Shown: positions 34,868-44,797, numbered from the stretch's first letter. The stretch is DNA of 49,940 nt from CAYUPI01 sp964446585 (GCA_964446585.1 CAYUPI010000043.1:1-49940), one strand, 5' to 3'. The notes: generated from the sequence alone by a model not told the origin. Program-made: numbers and translations.

Positions 34868-35048
34868 GTTCCCCAGTCGCCCCCAGAGGACATTTCATCT
34901 GCCATAGGCGCCCGCCCCAGCGTACCCGCATACGGAACGATCAGCAGCGAGGGTACTCGCGTCCGCGCAATCGCTCCGCGGTGGCTGATTTGACAACGAC
35001 GATGGTTTGATGTCTGATACGGCCCGACCAAATTGTAAAGGCCAGCCA

Positions 35049-36722
35049 ATGCGCGCTTCGGCAAACCGTCTTCGACAGGTCTTACTCCAACTTCTCGCTA
35101 TAGGTTGCTCTGGCTTGCACCTTTCGCTTCCGGCAGTCAGCCGATCGAAAGACCCGCCGATTGCCGCCAAGTGGAGCCGCTTCGAGCAAACCTTCAAGAG
35201 CAGCTTCAGCTACCTCAACGCGCTCCAGGACGCGACATTGACGGTGGTTTTCACCTCGCCCTCGGGCGATACGCGCTCGGCTGATGGCTTTTGGGACGGT
35301 GGCAAGACCTGGCGCGTGCGCTTTTCCCCGGATCAACTCGGGCGGTGGACCTTCCACAGTCTCTGCTCAGATCGCGCAAACAGAGGGCTGCACGATCAGA
35401 CCGGAGAGTTTGTCTGCATCGCAACTACGGGGCAATCGAGGTTCGACCTACACGGCCCGGTTGGCCTCGCGCGGGACAACCGGCATTTTGAACATGCGGA
35501 CGGCACGCCTTTCTTTTGGCTGGCCGACACGGTTTGGAACGGCGCCCGCATCTCAGAAGCCAAGGACTGGGAGTTTTACGCAAGGACAAGGGCCGCCCAG
35601 CAGTTCTCTGTCGCCCAATGGGCGGTGGCACCGGGGCCTGACGTCAAAGGAGAATTCGCCCTGACGAGGAGTCGGGAAGTTGTGGCCATCAATCCTGGGG
35701 TGTTCCAGCGGCTCGATTCCAAATTGGACGCTCTGGCCCGGTCCGGCATCCTGAGTGCGGTCGCCCCGTTGCTGGATCTGGCATCTGACCAACCGGCTCA
35801 TACGCCAATGACGGATGACCAGGCCGCGCTTTTCGTGCGCTACGTCATTGCGCGTTGGGGAGCCGCTCCGGTGGTTTGGGTGCTTGCTTTCCCGGGAGAA
35901 AGCCAGGCCAGGAATACCGAAAACTGGAAGAGAATCGGCAGGGCTGGTTTTGCCCGATCAACGCACGCGCCCGTGTTACTGGAAACTGGCGGCGAACCGC
36001 GACTGCTGGATGAGTTTCGTGACGAGGCCTGGGTCAGTGCCTTTGGCTGTCAACCGGTAACGGATTTCACCGACGACGACTTGAGGCTAACTTTCGCTGG
36101 GCCTGTTGCGAAAGTATGGAGTATGCAACCCACGCGCCCCATCGTCCTTTCCGCTCCGTCCGAAAACGCTGTCGGCCTGCAATCCAAGAAACGATTCAGG
36201 GCCGATAGCGTTCGACAGGCTATGTATTGGAGTCAGTTGCTGGCTTCGCCGGCAGGGGTCAGCTACGGAGCGCAAGGCGTCATGGACTGGGACACTACTG
36301 GCGGAGGGAACAGAAGCGCGGGAAAGGAAGAGCGGCAGGCAGATTTGCCGATGTGGCAAAAGGCCCTTTTCATGCCGGCCGCAAAACAAATGTCGGTCCT
36401 GGCAAGTTTCGTGCACTCGATGGACTTCTGGCGTCTTCGTCCATCGCCGCAGCTCGTGGCTGAGCAACAGGGCACGGCCACGCCCCACCGCCACGTTGCC
36501 GCCGCCGCGACGGAATCGAAAGATCTGGTAGTTGTGTACGTCCCCGAAGATCGGTCCGTGGAATTAATGCTCGAGGCGCTCCAACCCTCTCCGGACATCA
36601 CCTGGTTCAATCCGCGCACTGGTCAGAATAGTCCGGCGGTCGGGGTCATCGGCGCCCGCACCGGCCAGTTTCCCACTCCCGCCACCGGAGATTGGTTGCT
36701 CATTATGAAAGTGGGAAAGTAG
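35049..36722 (+). CDS. DUF5060/apiosidase-like (DUF4038) glycoside hydrolase, exported
   Basis: 557 residues from ATG 35049, which has AAAGG 8 nt upstream; ATG 35007 is an alternative. The signal segment is RLRQVLLQLLAIGCSGLHLS. An N-terminal DUF5060-type beta-sandwich (about 35-110: FEQTFKSSFSYLNALQDATL, TRSADGFWDGGKTWRVRFSP) is followed by a DUF4038 TIM barrel (HFEHADGTPFFWLADTVWNG, FVRYVIARWGAAPVVWVLAF). A C-terminal beta domain follows (VYVPEDRSVELMLEAL, then WFNPRTGQ), of the collagen-binding-like type. Catalytic residues are not certain: the expected Glu pair of GH140-like enzymes is hard to place, as W-V-L-A-F-P-G-E replaces the usual W-x-x-x-G-E. Activity is therefore open. Confidence 0.75.
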   Translation: MRASANRLRQVLLQLLAIGCSGLHLSLPAVSRSKDPPIAAKWSRFEQTFKSSFSYLNALQDATLTVVFTSPSGDTRSADGFWDGGKTWRVRFSPDQLGRWTFHSLCSDRANRGLHDQTGEFVCIATTGQSRFDLHGPVGLARDNRHFEHADGTPFFWLADTVWNGARISEAKDWEFYARTRAAQQFSVAQWAVAPGPDVKGEFALTRSREVVAINPGVFQRLDSKLDALARSGILSAVAPLLDLASDQPAHTPMTDDQAALFVRYVIARWGAAPVVWVLAFPGESQARNTENWKRIGRAGFARSTHAPVLLETGGEPRLLDEFRDEAWVSAFGCQPVTDFTDDDLRLTFAGPVAKVWSMQPTRPIVLSAPSENAVGLQSKKRFRADSVRQAMYWSQLLASPAGVSYGAQGVMDWDTTGGGNRSAGKEERQADLPMWQKALFMPAAKQMSVLASFVHSMDFWRLRPSPQLVAEQQGTATPHRHVAAAATESKDLVVVYVPEDRSVELMLEALQPSPDITWFNPRTGQNSPAVGVIGARTGQFPTPATGDWLLIMKVGK

Positions 36723-36835
36723 GCCTGCTCCCTTATTGATTCGTTCGAAGACGCCATTTTGGCCGTATTGTTTGCTCCACCAATCGAATAGTTTAGGCAG
36801 CGATTTCTCTCTTGCGCCGAGGGTGTCCATCACCG

Positions 36836-37084
36836 ATGTTTGACGCCATGAAGACGCTCACGACGAGAGAATTCTTCCACTCGCCGGGCATCGTGAAGTC
36901 CCTCCGTGCCGGCCAGTCGGTGATTGTGACCGACAACGGTAAACCTGCGCTGGTAGTTACGAAGGCGGGCAAGCGCCCGCGCCGCTCCCGCGCAGACCTG
37001 GAGCGCGAAGCACGAGCCATCTGCGCGGCCAATCATCCGAAAGTGAACTTTACCGCTGTCCTCAAAGAACTCAAATCGCCATGA
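36836..37084 (+). CDS. Antitoxin, Phd/YefM-like (type II toxin-antitoxin)
   Basis: 82 residues from ATG 36836, or 78 from ATG 36848, which begins MKTLTTREFFHSPGIVKSLR. The N-terminus resembles Phd/YefM antitoxins (a strand, the REF/L helix, SVIVTDNGKPALVVTKAGK). The basic C-terminus (RPRRSRADLEREARAI) would wrap the toxin. The stop overlaps the toxin ATG (ATGA at 37081-37084), the usual coupling for such pairs. It is short and would be autoregulatory if typical. Confidence 0.8.
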   Translation: MFDAMKTLTTREFFHSPGIVKSLRAGQSVIVTDNGKPALVVTKAGKRPRRSRADLEREARAICAANHPKVNFTAVLKELKSP

Positions 37085-37536
37085 TTTACGCCGACACGAG
37101 CTTTCTTGTGGCGGCGCGCGTTTCGAGAGACACTTTCCATAAGTCGGCGCTGAACTATTTTGAGGCGCAACAAGATGAAGTCTGGCTCTGGTCGTCTTGG
37201 CATCGCGTGGAGGTATTCAACTCCATCCGCCAGCTCGTGCGTCACCCGGACTCCGGACGCCGATTGCTCCTGGCTGAAGCAAGGGCATTGATTCGCCGTC
37301 TCGAAGCTGATGTGCGGCTTGGCTACTTCACTCACTTGGAGGCGGACTGGCGCGACGTCCTGAGGACCGCCAACGAGACCAGTATTGCCCTTGCCATTAC
37401 GCTAGCTTGCTGTGCCCCGGACCTTCTGCATGTTGCTTATGCTGTCGAACTTGCTGCCGAGTATTTTGTGAGTTTTGATCACGACCAACTTGCCCTGGCA
37501 AAGGCAGCCGGTTTAGCGCCGGTGCGGCCTTCCTAG
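37081..37536 (+). CDS. PIN-domain ribonuclease toxin (VapC-like)
   Basis: 151-residue PIN domain toxin. The four acidic metal-binding positions are visible: Asp5 (MIYADTSFL), Glu44 (HRVEVFNS), Asp114 (CAPDLLHVAYA) and Asp133 with Asp135 (SFDHDQ). VapC-type toxins cut tRNA or rRNA; this one pairs with the Phd-like antitoxin just upstream. It is inserted between two glycosidase genes and is not part of their function. The residue set is complete, so it is expected to be active. Confidence 0.87.
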   Translation: MIYADTSFLVAARVSRDTFHKSALNYFEAQQDEVWLWSSWHRVEVFNSIRQLVRHPDSGRRLLLAEARALIRRLEADVRLGYFTHLEADWRDVLRTANETSIALAITLACCAPDLLHVAYAVELAAEYFVSFDHDQLALAKAAGLAPVRPS

Positions 37537-37683
37537 GCGGCTCTGAATGAACAATGAAAACCTCCTACAAGCGTCTCATTACTCCCCGAATCGAAGCACT
37601 CCGACGCCAGGTTTGTGTCTGAGTCCGTTAAAGCCCATTCCGATCTATATCCGAACTGTTCTTAGCTTTAATTCAGGACGTGA

Positions 37684-40563
37684 ATGTCGCCAGGGATGCT
37701 GACTAAAGCGCGCGCTATGAACCATGGCGACCGCAAGAGTTGGCTTCGTTTCGATCGGCGCATGTGCTGTGGCTGCCTCTGCCTTGGACTGTGTCTTCTC
37801 GCGAGCGCTGTTGCTATCGCTGGCGATACGACTCGCGCGCAAATAGGGCTTTGGCTGGATTCCTCGGTGCACAATTGGTGGTGGCATTTTGGCGAAGCAA
37901 CTGGCGCTGAGCGGCCAGAGTACGATGATTCGTCGTGGCAACGTGTCGATTTAGGGTTCAAGTGGTGGCCCCACGATTCGACCGGTTGGTTTCGAACTCG
38001 CATCACAGTCCCCGACACCATCAATGGCATCCTCGTTCAAGGCGCAACCATCCGCATGAAGTCCGGCGTCGATAACGCGGCACAGGCTTACGTCAACGGA
38101 GTGCTTAAGCAGGACTTCGAATGGTCCAAAGGCGATTTCGTTCTCACACAGGATGCGCGGCCGGGCGATGTCATCACGGTGGCCTTGCACGCCATTAACC
38201 GGCCCGGCTCAGGCAGTCTCCTGAATGCTTTCCTGGTCAACGGCCGCGCCGAACCGCTCGTAGATGCATTGCGAGAATTGGTGAAGGACCTCGACAGCGC
38301 TCTCGAAGACGCCGGATACGTGCCAGAAGCCGAAACTGCTCGGAACCGAACGCTCGTGCATAAGGCCATGCAGGCTCTGGACCTGTCGTCTTACCGGGCC
38401 TGCGACCGCGACACATTTCTGGCTTCGGTTCAACAAGCGCGATCCATCCTCCTTTCCGACCGCGCCAATGTCGAAGTGCGCTTGCAGAAGACCGCAGAGA
38501 ACTTAGAGGCACTCAAACGCAAATTCCGGGGGGCAGACGTGGCGGGCCGCCCGGGGGCCTATGGCACCGCCGAGGCTCGCGTCATCGAAAGCTTTCTTCA
38601 GTACGTCCGCGATGATTTGTCCGAAACCAACTCGGCTCATCAGCTCCGTGGCCTCAAAGGCTCCGCCTATATCGAGCGTCTGTCCGCCGAAGCACTCCAT
38701 CGGGATCCGATCACCGAGCAACCGGTCCCGCGATACCGAACCGGCCCCTGGACGATACGCGACGCGGCTTTCTGGCAAAATGAACGGCCTGTTTACTTCA
38801 CCGGCGTCGGCCATTTCGGTCAGGTGCGTCAGGACATTCCCCTTCTGAACGACTATGGTCTCAACATCATCCAGTTCGAGATGGGGCCTGCGAACGGGCT
38901 GCCGGCACCCGACGTGGTCGATCGGGAAGCAATCCGTCAAAATGTTGTCCAATGGCTTGACCTGGCGGCCGCGCACAACGTGGCAGTAAATCTCCTGATC
39001 TCTCCACATTATTTCCCCGAGTGGGCCTATGGCGCCGACCCGGCTCATGCGCAATGCGGAAAGGGCTTTTTCCACTTCTGCATCGAAGCACCCAACACAC
39101 GGACGGTCATGGAGAAATGGCTCGACGCGCTCATGCCTCTCATCGCTCATCACGCCGCGCTGCACAGTATCTGCCTGTCAAACGAACCGCAGTATCAAGG
39201 TCGCTGCGCCTATGAGCGCGCCAGGTTCCGGCAATGGCTCAAAGCGAAATGGGGCACGATCCGAAAGGCCAATCAAGCCTACGGGACGAGGTTCCGGCGG
39301 TTTGAGGAGATCGAGCTGCCAGTCGATGACTCCAATTACGGCTTGTCCTTCGACCGTTGGCGCTTCAACCAGGAGCGATTCCTCGCGTTTCACGAGCTGT
39401 TGCGTGACCGCATCCATCGCTACGATCCTGGTCTGCCTGTGCATGCCAAGGTCATGTCGCAGGCCTTCGAGGACCCAGGGCGGTTCGAGGTGGGCATTGA
39501 CTACGAGCGCTTCACGCGCCTTGACCGAATCGCGGGCAATGACTGCGTGATGGACTTCTCCGGCGACCGAGGCGGTGAGTACGCCTGCAATTGGCAAACC
39601 ATGGCGATGAATTACACGCTCCAACACTCAGCCGCACCAGACAGCCCGATCTTTAATTCCGAGAACCACCTGATCGCTGACGGTGACACGCGCTACATTC
39701 CTGAGAATTACATCCGCACGGTATTTTGGCACGAGGCCATTCACGGCCAGGGCGCCACGACCACCTGGGTTTGGGAGCGCGGTCAGAGCGGCGACCTCGC
39801 GGAGAACATTCTCACTCGAGCCAATTGTGTGCATGCCTTTGGCCAGGTCGCGCTCGATCTTCAACGGCTCGCTCCGGAGGTTTGCGCGCTGAGCCGGACA
39901 AAGGCCTCGCTGGGTATCCTCTACGCTTATTCCAGCTTGCTGCCGTCCATGGATTACTACGATGAAGTGCGGTCGGCGTTCGAAGGCGCGTATTTTAGCA
40001 ACGGGGTCGCTGATTTCTTGAGTGAATCTCAACTCGTATCGGGCAAACTGCCGCCTTATAAGCTCATCGTGGTGCCACGGGCTTCACGCGCGCCTGAAGG
40101 CGTTATAACGGCGCTCAACCGACATATTTTCAATGGCGGCACCGTCTTGACTGTCGGCCCGTGCTTCACGAGCGATGAGTACGGCCGTGTCCGAAGCCGA
40201 GGACTGGTTCAATCCGGCCGTGGCCGCCTTGTCGCCTATCCGGATCCTCTCTCCCCGAGGGCCTACCGCGATATCCTCAACCGCCTGCTGGAGCAAGCCG
40301 GAGTGCAACCGCTGGTGCGAATCGAAGGCGCGCATCACGAGCCGCGGTGGGGTGTGAACGTGCGCGCGGTTGAACACAACGGCAAACTACTGGTGAATCT
40401 CCTGAATCTGTCTCGCGAAACTCAGGAGGTGCGTATGGTGATGAATGCTTCGGTCCAGCCGGCGCTCAGCTTGATCGACGGCAAAGAGGTCGAGTTCCCC
40501 TTGAACATCCCGCCGCTGGCGCCCGTCCTGCTCGCACTAGTGCGGAACCCGATTTCGCAGTAG
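37684..40563 (+). CDS. GH42-like beta-galactosidase, exported, with N-terminal GH2-type sugar-binding domain
   Basis: 959 residues. A signal-like segment (CCGCLCLGLCLLASAVAIAG) precedes a galactose-binding-like beta domain (about 55-180: DDSSWQRVDLGFKWWPHDST, STGWFRTRITVP, AYVNGVL) and a helical stretch (about 190-320). The catalytic TIM barrel starts near 365 (YFTGVGHFGQVR). The acid/base is Glu501 in SICLSNEPQYQG, and Glu660 in PIFNSENHL is a candidate nucleophile, as in clan GH-A/GH42 enzymes. A Rossmann-like trimerisation domain (LIVVPRASRAPEGVITALNR, GGTVLTVGPCFTSDEYG) and a beta C-terminus follow. Substrate unknown. ATG 37684 has AGGA upstream. The 147-bp gap before it has no feature I recognise. 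Confidence 0.8.
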   Translation: MSPGMLTKARAMNHGDRKSWLRFDRRMCCGCLCLGLCLLASAVAIAGDTTRAQIGLWLDSSVHNWWWHFGEATGAERPEYDDSSWQRVDLGFKWWPHDSTGWFRTRITVPDTINGILVQGATIRMKSGVDNAAQAYVNGVLKQDFEWSKGDFVLTQDARPGDVITVALHAINRPGSGSLLNAFLVNGRAEPLVDALRELVKDLDSALEDAGYVPEAETARNRTLVHKAMQALDLSSYRACDRDTFLASVQQARSILLSDRANVEVRLQKTAENLEALKRKFRGADVAGRPGAYGTAEARVIESFLQYVRDDLSETNSAHQLRGLKGSAYIERLSAEALHRDPITEQPVPRYRTGPWTIRDAAFWQNERPVYFTGVGHFGQVRQDIPLLNDYGLNIIQFEMGPANGLPAPDVVDREAIRQNVVQWLDLAAAHNVAVNLLISPHYFPEWAYGADPAHAQCGKGFFHFCIEAPNTRTVMEKWLDALMPLIAHHAALHSICLSNEPQYQGRCAYERARFRQWLKAKWGTIRKANQAYGTRFRRFEEIELPVDDSNYGLSFDRWRFNQERFLAFHELLRDRIHRYDPGLPVHAKVMSQAFEDPGRFEVGIDYERFTRLDRIAGNDCVMDFSGDRGGEYACNWQTMAMNYTLQHSAAPDSPIFNSENHLIADGDTRYIPENYIRTVFWHEAIHGQGATTTWVWERGQSGDLAENILTRANCVHAFGQVALDLQRLAPEVCALSRTKASLGILYAYSSLLPSMDYYDEVRSAFEGAYFSNGVADFLSESQLVSGKLPPYKLIVVPRASRAPEGVITALNRHIFNGGTVLTVGPCFTSDEYGRVRSRGLVQSGRGRLVAYPDPLSPRAYRDILNRLLEQAGVQPLVRIEGAHHEPRWGVNVRAVEHNGKLLVNLLNLSRETQEVRMVMNASVQPALSLIDGKEVEFPLNIPPLAPVLLALVRNPISQ

Positions 40564-40640
40564 GCACATTCGCCCCCCACCGAATAGGGACCCTCGGCAA
40601 AATGTGTTGAAGGGATCAGAATTGTCCGCAAACGATCGCG

Positions 40641-41741
40641 TCATCTCAGTATACGAGCGCTTGTGCCCTTAACCAGTGCTTCGACTTCTTTGAGCGAAGC
40701 CATTGAGGTATCGCCTGGTGTTGTCATGGCAAGAGCGCCGTGGGCGGCACCATATTTAACGGCTTTTTGTGGATCGCCGAACTGCAGCAAACCGTAGATC
40801 AGACCACTCGCGAAACTGTCGCCCCCGCCGATGCGATCCAGGATCTCCATATCGGAGTAAGCCGGCGATTTGTAGAACTTTCCGCCGGCCCAGCAAAGCG
40901 CAGACCAGTCATTGCGTGACGCCGATCTGACCGTGCGCAGAGTCGTGGCGATCAATTTGAAATTCGGATAGGCCCCAACCGCCCGGCTGATCATCTTCTT
41001 GAAGGCATCCAGGTCAAGGTTGGAAAGCCGTTCGTCCACGCCTTCGACTTTGAAGCCGAGGCACGCGGTAAAGTCTTCCTCGTTGCCGAGCATCACGTCC
41101 ACGTGCTTTGCAATTTCTTTGTTCACTTCTCGCGCCCGCTTCTGACCACCGATGCTCTTCCATAGCGAGGGGCGGTAGTTGAGATCATAGGAAACAATGG
41201 TGCCGTGTTTTCGGGCGGCCTGCACGGACTCGAGAACAAGCTTTGGCGTGGTGTCGCTAAGTCCGGCGAAGATTCCTCCGGTATGAAACCAGCGCGCGCC
41301 GAGCTTGCCGAAGATATGGTCCCAATCAAAATCGCCCGATTTAAGCTGACTGGCGGCGCTGTGGCCGCGGTCGGAGATGCCGACACCGCCGCGCAAGCCG
41401 AGACCTCGCTCGGTGAAATTCAGCCCATTTCGCACAGTCCGGCCTACACCGTCGTGCGGGACCCATTTGATGAACTCGGTCTCAACACCGCCCTGCAAAA
41501 CGAAATCCTCCAGCAACCGGCCTACGTCGTTTTCCGCGAACGCCGTACAAACCGCGGTCTTTAGGCCGAAGCAGCGTCGCAGACCGCGGGCGACATTGTA
41601 TTCACCGCCACCTTCCCAGACTTTGAACGCGCGCGCTGTGCAAATCCGCCCTTCGCCCGGATCGAGGCGGAGCATGATTTCCCCCAGCGCGACCAGGTCG
41701 TACGTGCAGGAACCGGCAGGTTTGATTTTCAGTATGGGCAT
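40641..41741 (-). CDS. PfkB-family sugar kinase, 2-keto-3-deoxygluconate kinase-like
   Basis: 366-residue cytoplasmic ribokinase/PfkB-family kinase. Features are the N-terminal LVALGEIMLRLDPGEGRICT, the substrate region VWEGGGEYNVARGLRRCFGL, and the catalytic GGGDSFASG with Asp308. KdgK proteins start in this way (GEIMLRL... and GGAEYNVA), so phosphorylation of 2-keto-3-deoxygluconate or a similar sugar acid is the best guess; it could also be another ketose. It is convergent with the glycosidase gene upstream and about 180 bp from the divergent large FG-GAP gene. A 2-keto-3-deoxygluconate kinase would fit downstream of oxidised-sugar metabolism. Confidence 0.83.
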   Translation of the reverse strand: MPILKIKPAGSCTYDLVALGEIMLRLDPGEGRICTARAFKVWEGGGEYNVARGLRRCFGLKTAVCTAFAENDVGRLLEDFVLQGGVETEFIKWVPHDGVGRTVRNGLNFTERGLGLRGGVGISDRGHSAASQLKSGDFDWDHIFGKLGARWFHTGGIFAGLSDTTPKLVLESVQAARKHGTIVSYDLNYRPSLWKSIGGQKRAREVNKEIAKHVDVMLGNEEDFTACLGFKVEGVDERLSNLDLDAFKKMISRAVGAYPNFKLIATTLRTVRSASRNDWSALCWAGGKFYKSPAYSDMEILDRIGGGDSFASGLIYGLLQFGDPQKAVKYGAAHGALAMTTPGDTSMASLKEVEALVKGTSARILR

Positions 41742-41825
41742 AATGCTGATTGATTATCGGATGCTAGGTGATTCGCGGTGCGGTTCTAATCCAACCAAAG
41801 TCGTCTTTAGCCCGGCGCAGCTCTG

Positions 41826-41859
41826 ACCAATCCTGTTAATCCTGTTAATCCTGTCAAAA
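41826..41859 (+). repeat. 9-nt tandem repeat (AATCCTGTT)n
   Basis: Three units: AATCCTGTT, AATCCTGTT, AATCCTGTC, then AAAAC. Sequences of this kind are known as a common dispersed intergenic motif in Verrucomicrobiota/Planctomycetota assemblies. It lies in the divergent gap between the kinase and the FG-GAP gene. Confidence 0.7.
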
Positions 41860-41917
41860 CATTCCTGACGACAGCACCAGGTGCGGGGTTTTTGTACCGC
41901 GACGTGATTGGAAACAG

Positions 41918-44686
41918 TTGGCACAACACACAGATTTGCCTCATCGTGCAGCCATGCTCTGCGTGTTGATTCTGCTGGCGGGACTCGAGCACGGCGCTGA
42001 ATCCATGGGCGACGACCCGGCCTCGTGGCCTCGCTACGCTCATGACTCGGCGCTGACGTCCCGCTCGCCGCTCCACGGCAACATCACCCGACCGCAGACG
42101 CGCTGGTCCTATTCCACAGCCGGGCGCGAGCTGCTAATCGAAATTACACCGGCCCACGGAAATTACACGCTTCGTTTTGCCGCGGACGATGCGGTCTCGT
42201 CTGCTCCCGGGCGAAAAGTTGCTGCAGTGCAGCCATTAATGCTCGACATTGATGGCAGTGGGAATTTGCGTCCGGCCACAGAAACCTTTCACGAACGCTG
42301 GGCCAAAATCTTGCCAAGTGTGAAAGGCTTGCAGCGCGTCGCCTGGACCCACACCTGGATGGACCAGAAAGTGTGTCGCCTGCAACTCTTTGCCTACGAC
42401 CAGGGTTTCGACAAACCGCGCCTGGTGTGGCAAACCGACCCGCCGGAGGACACGATTTTCTCGCCGCTCGATATCGTCTATGACCTTGACGGCGACGGTA
42501 TGCCGGAGGTCTGTGTCGCGGCTCACTATCGCATCATGATTTTCGACGGCGCCACTGGCCGCAAGGAGACTGAACTCCGATATCACCAAAGCCGCCCGTA
42601 CGGCTGGTTCGGACTGGCCGACGTCGATGGAGATGGGAGAAAGGAATTTATCACACTGGGTGATTTTCAAAGCCATATCGATGTGCTGGATTATGATCCG
42701 AAAAAGCCCGAGGCCGAGCGGCTCACTGTGCGCTGGCGGCGGGATATCGAGCAGGACATCTCCGAGCGCAAAAAGTGGCCGCGAGTCGGGCCACACCCGA
42801 TCGTGGACGTCACCAGCGATGCCCGCCCTGAAATCGTTTTGAATATTTTCAATGATTCCGGCGACAGCCAATGGCATGTGGTGGTTTTGAACGCCGCGAG
42901 TGGCGAGCGCCTCTTTGATCTCCCGCGGCGATTTGTTCAGGGCACTGCAGAGGTTGACGGCCAAGGAAAGGCCAAGCTTTTCGTGATCGGCACTGACGGC
43001 GTGTTGGTGCCGACGTTTGGCACAATCCAACTCGTCGATTTAAGCAGCAGCTGGCCATCGACGAACTGGTCGCATGCGAATTCCGCGTGGGTCTGCTCGG
43101 ACCTGCCACGAATGGACGCGACCTGGTCCACCTCCGCGTCCCAAGGCATGCGGCAGGTGGCGCTCAGTCAAGGTGGCCCAGGAGAGCGACCCGCCTTCCT
43201 GGTGGCGCAACGTGAAGCGAATTCCGAACCGCCCTTTCCAACCACGCTAATTGCAATGCGCGTGGGTACTAATGAGCGGCCTGAGACCCTTTGGCGAGTG
43301 TCGGGTTTGCCCGGCGATCCGGAACTGACGGCGCTGTCGCCGGTCACAGGAGGCGCGGGCGCTTTGGTGCGCCTGCGGGTTCCCCGGGACAACAAGCTTT
43401 CCCTCGCATCCCAAGGGGCTGAGGCGCGCGTCGTGGAGAGCCGGCCGCTTGGGGTGACGGTTTCGATCCCAATTGCCGCCCGGCTGGGTCCCAATGGTCC
43501 GATGACCGTCATAGCCGAAGGTGCCGCACAACAAATATTGGCCCTTCAATCGTCCGGCCCCGGTACGAACGCCCCAAAACTGTTGTGGAGCCGTCCTGGA
43601 CGTGGCATGAGCGATGGCGCCCGCTGGCTGGGGCCGTTGGCAGCCGACCTCGATGGCGATGGCGGTAACGAAGTGGTTGTGGCGAGCCAGGATAGGACAG
43701 GCCGGGCGTTGTTGGTCGCGTATCGCTATGACGGATCGCGCATGTGGCAGGCGCGATTCGAGCAAACGCCCGGGGGGCCGCCCGCGGGCAACGTCGGCGC
43801 ATTGACTTTCTGGTGGCCCGGCGCGTTTCGTGCCAAGGGACGAACCGACCTTTTCGTCAACACGCGCTGCGGCTTCATGGGCTCGGACGTCGGCCAACTC
43901 CTCGATGGGCGAACGGGCAAGACGCTCTGGCGTCAGGAAAAGGCCATCATCAAGGGGCAATTCAGTTGGGGCTACGCCGGTATTCCGCCAGCAATTGCCG
44001 ACCTCGACCACGATGGGTTGGACAAATTGATTTCGCTCTACCCCGTTTGCTTTTGGGTGGCTGACGGACGGACCGGCGGATTGCTACACGGCGTCGAGTT
44101 TGCCAGCCGAAAACAACTCCCAGCCTGGGCGGCGTATGGCGAGCCGATGGTCCACCGCTTCACAGGTCACGCTGCGCCGGAAGTGCTGCTCGACTCGCAG
44201 TACATTCTGGCATTGCTCAATACCAATGGCACGCCGATCTGGCATGGACCAGGGCGCGTGGACTATCCGACGAACGCCTCTGAGGGCAATGCGGGTGAAA
44301 CGACTTCGGTCAAACATGCGCTTGTGGATTTCGTCGGCGACGGCACGTTCGAAATTGCGTCTGCGGGATACGGCGACGGCGTGCGGGCTATTGATCCGCG
44401 CGATGGAAAAGTCTTGTGGTCGCTGGCGGCACCGGCGCCGACCTGCCCGCGAGTCGTGGCCGCGGATATTGACGGGCGCAAAGGCGACGAACTCCTTTAT
44501 GTGTCGGGACCGAGACTAATTGCCATCACTGGCGACCGTTCGTCCGGCAAAGTTCTTTGGGAATGGCAAGGGCCGGGCCACTTGTCTATGCCGGCCATCG
44601 CTGACGTGGATGGGGATGGGTTGGCGGATATCCTTGTGCAAGCGGCAGACGGGACGGTCTTCTGCATCGGTGCCGCAAGGAATTGA
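41918..44686 (+). CDS. Large exported FG-GAP/PQQ-like beta-propeller protein
   Basis: 922 residues. N-terminal signal-like segment LCVLILLAGLEHGAESMG; the TTG at 41918 is the longest start, ATG 41954 an alternative. FG-GAP-like calcium loops (VYDLDGDGMPEVCVAAHYRI, ADVDGDGRKEFITLGD, DLDGDGGNEVVVASQD, DLDHDGLDKLISLY) recur through the sequence. Mixed in are PQQ-type blades (DGRTGKTLWRQE, DPRDGKVLWSLAAPA), and the end carries IADVDGDGLADILVQAADGT. This points to one or two exported propellers, probably for binding or adhesion rather than catalysis; no heme motif or enzyme residues are seen. Substrate unknown. Confidence 0.78.
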   Translation: MAQHTDLPHRAAMLCVLILLAGLEHGAESMGDDPASWPRYAHDSALTSRSPLHGNITRPQTRWSYSTAGRELLIEITPAHGNYTLRFAADDAVSSAPGRKVAAVQPLMLDIDGSGNLRPATETFHERWAKILPSVKGLQRVAWTHTWMDQKVCRLQLFAYDQGFDKPRLVWQTDPPEDTIFSPLDIVYDLDGDGMPEVCVAAHYRIMIFDGATGRKETELRYHQSRPYGWFGLADVDGDGRKEFITLGDFQSHIDVLDYDPKKPEAERLTVRWRRDIEQDISERKKWPRVGPHPIVDVTSDARPEIVLNIFNDSGDSQWHVVVLNAASGERLFDLPRRFVQGTAEVDGQGKAKLFVIGTDGVLVPTFGTIQLVDLSSSWPSTNWSHANSAWVCSDLPRMDATWSTSASQGMRQVALSQGGPGERPAFLVAQREANSEPPFPTTLIAMRVGTNERPETLWRVSGLPGDPELTALSPVTGGAGALVRLRVPRDNKLSLASQGAEARVVESRPLGVTVSIPIAARLGPNGPMTVIAEGAAQQILALQSSGPGTNAPKLLWSRPGRGMSDGARWLGPLAADLDGDGGNEVVVASQDRTGRALLVAYRYDGSRMWQARFEQTPGGPPAGNVGALTFWWPGAFRAKGRTDLFVNTRCGFMGSDVGQLLDGRTGKTLWRQEKAIIKGQFSWGYAGIPPAIADLDHDGLDKLISLYPVCFWVADGRTGGLLHGVEFASRKQLPAWAAYGEPMVHRFTGHAAPEVLLDSQYILALLNTNGTPIWHGPGRVDYPTNASEGNAGETTSVKHALVDFVGDGTFEIASAGYGDGVRAIDPRDGKVLWSLAAPAPTCPRVVAADIDGRKGDELLYVSGPRLIAITGDRSSGKVLWEWQGPGHLSMPAIADVDGDGLADILVQAADGTVFCIGAARN

Positions 44687-44797
44687 GGACCAACAGTTGC
44701 CGACGCTACACAGGATTATCGCCGAGCTCGCCTGAGAGCAAGGCACGTGGTCCTCAGGCCCACGGTCCTCAGGCATACGGACTCACAACCGGACCAC

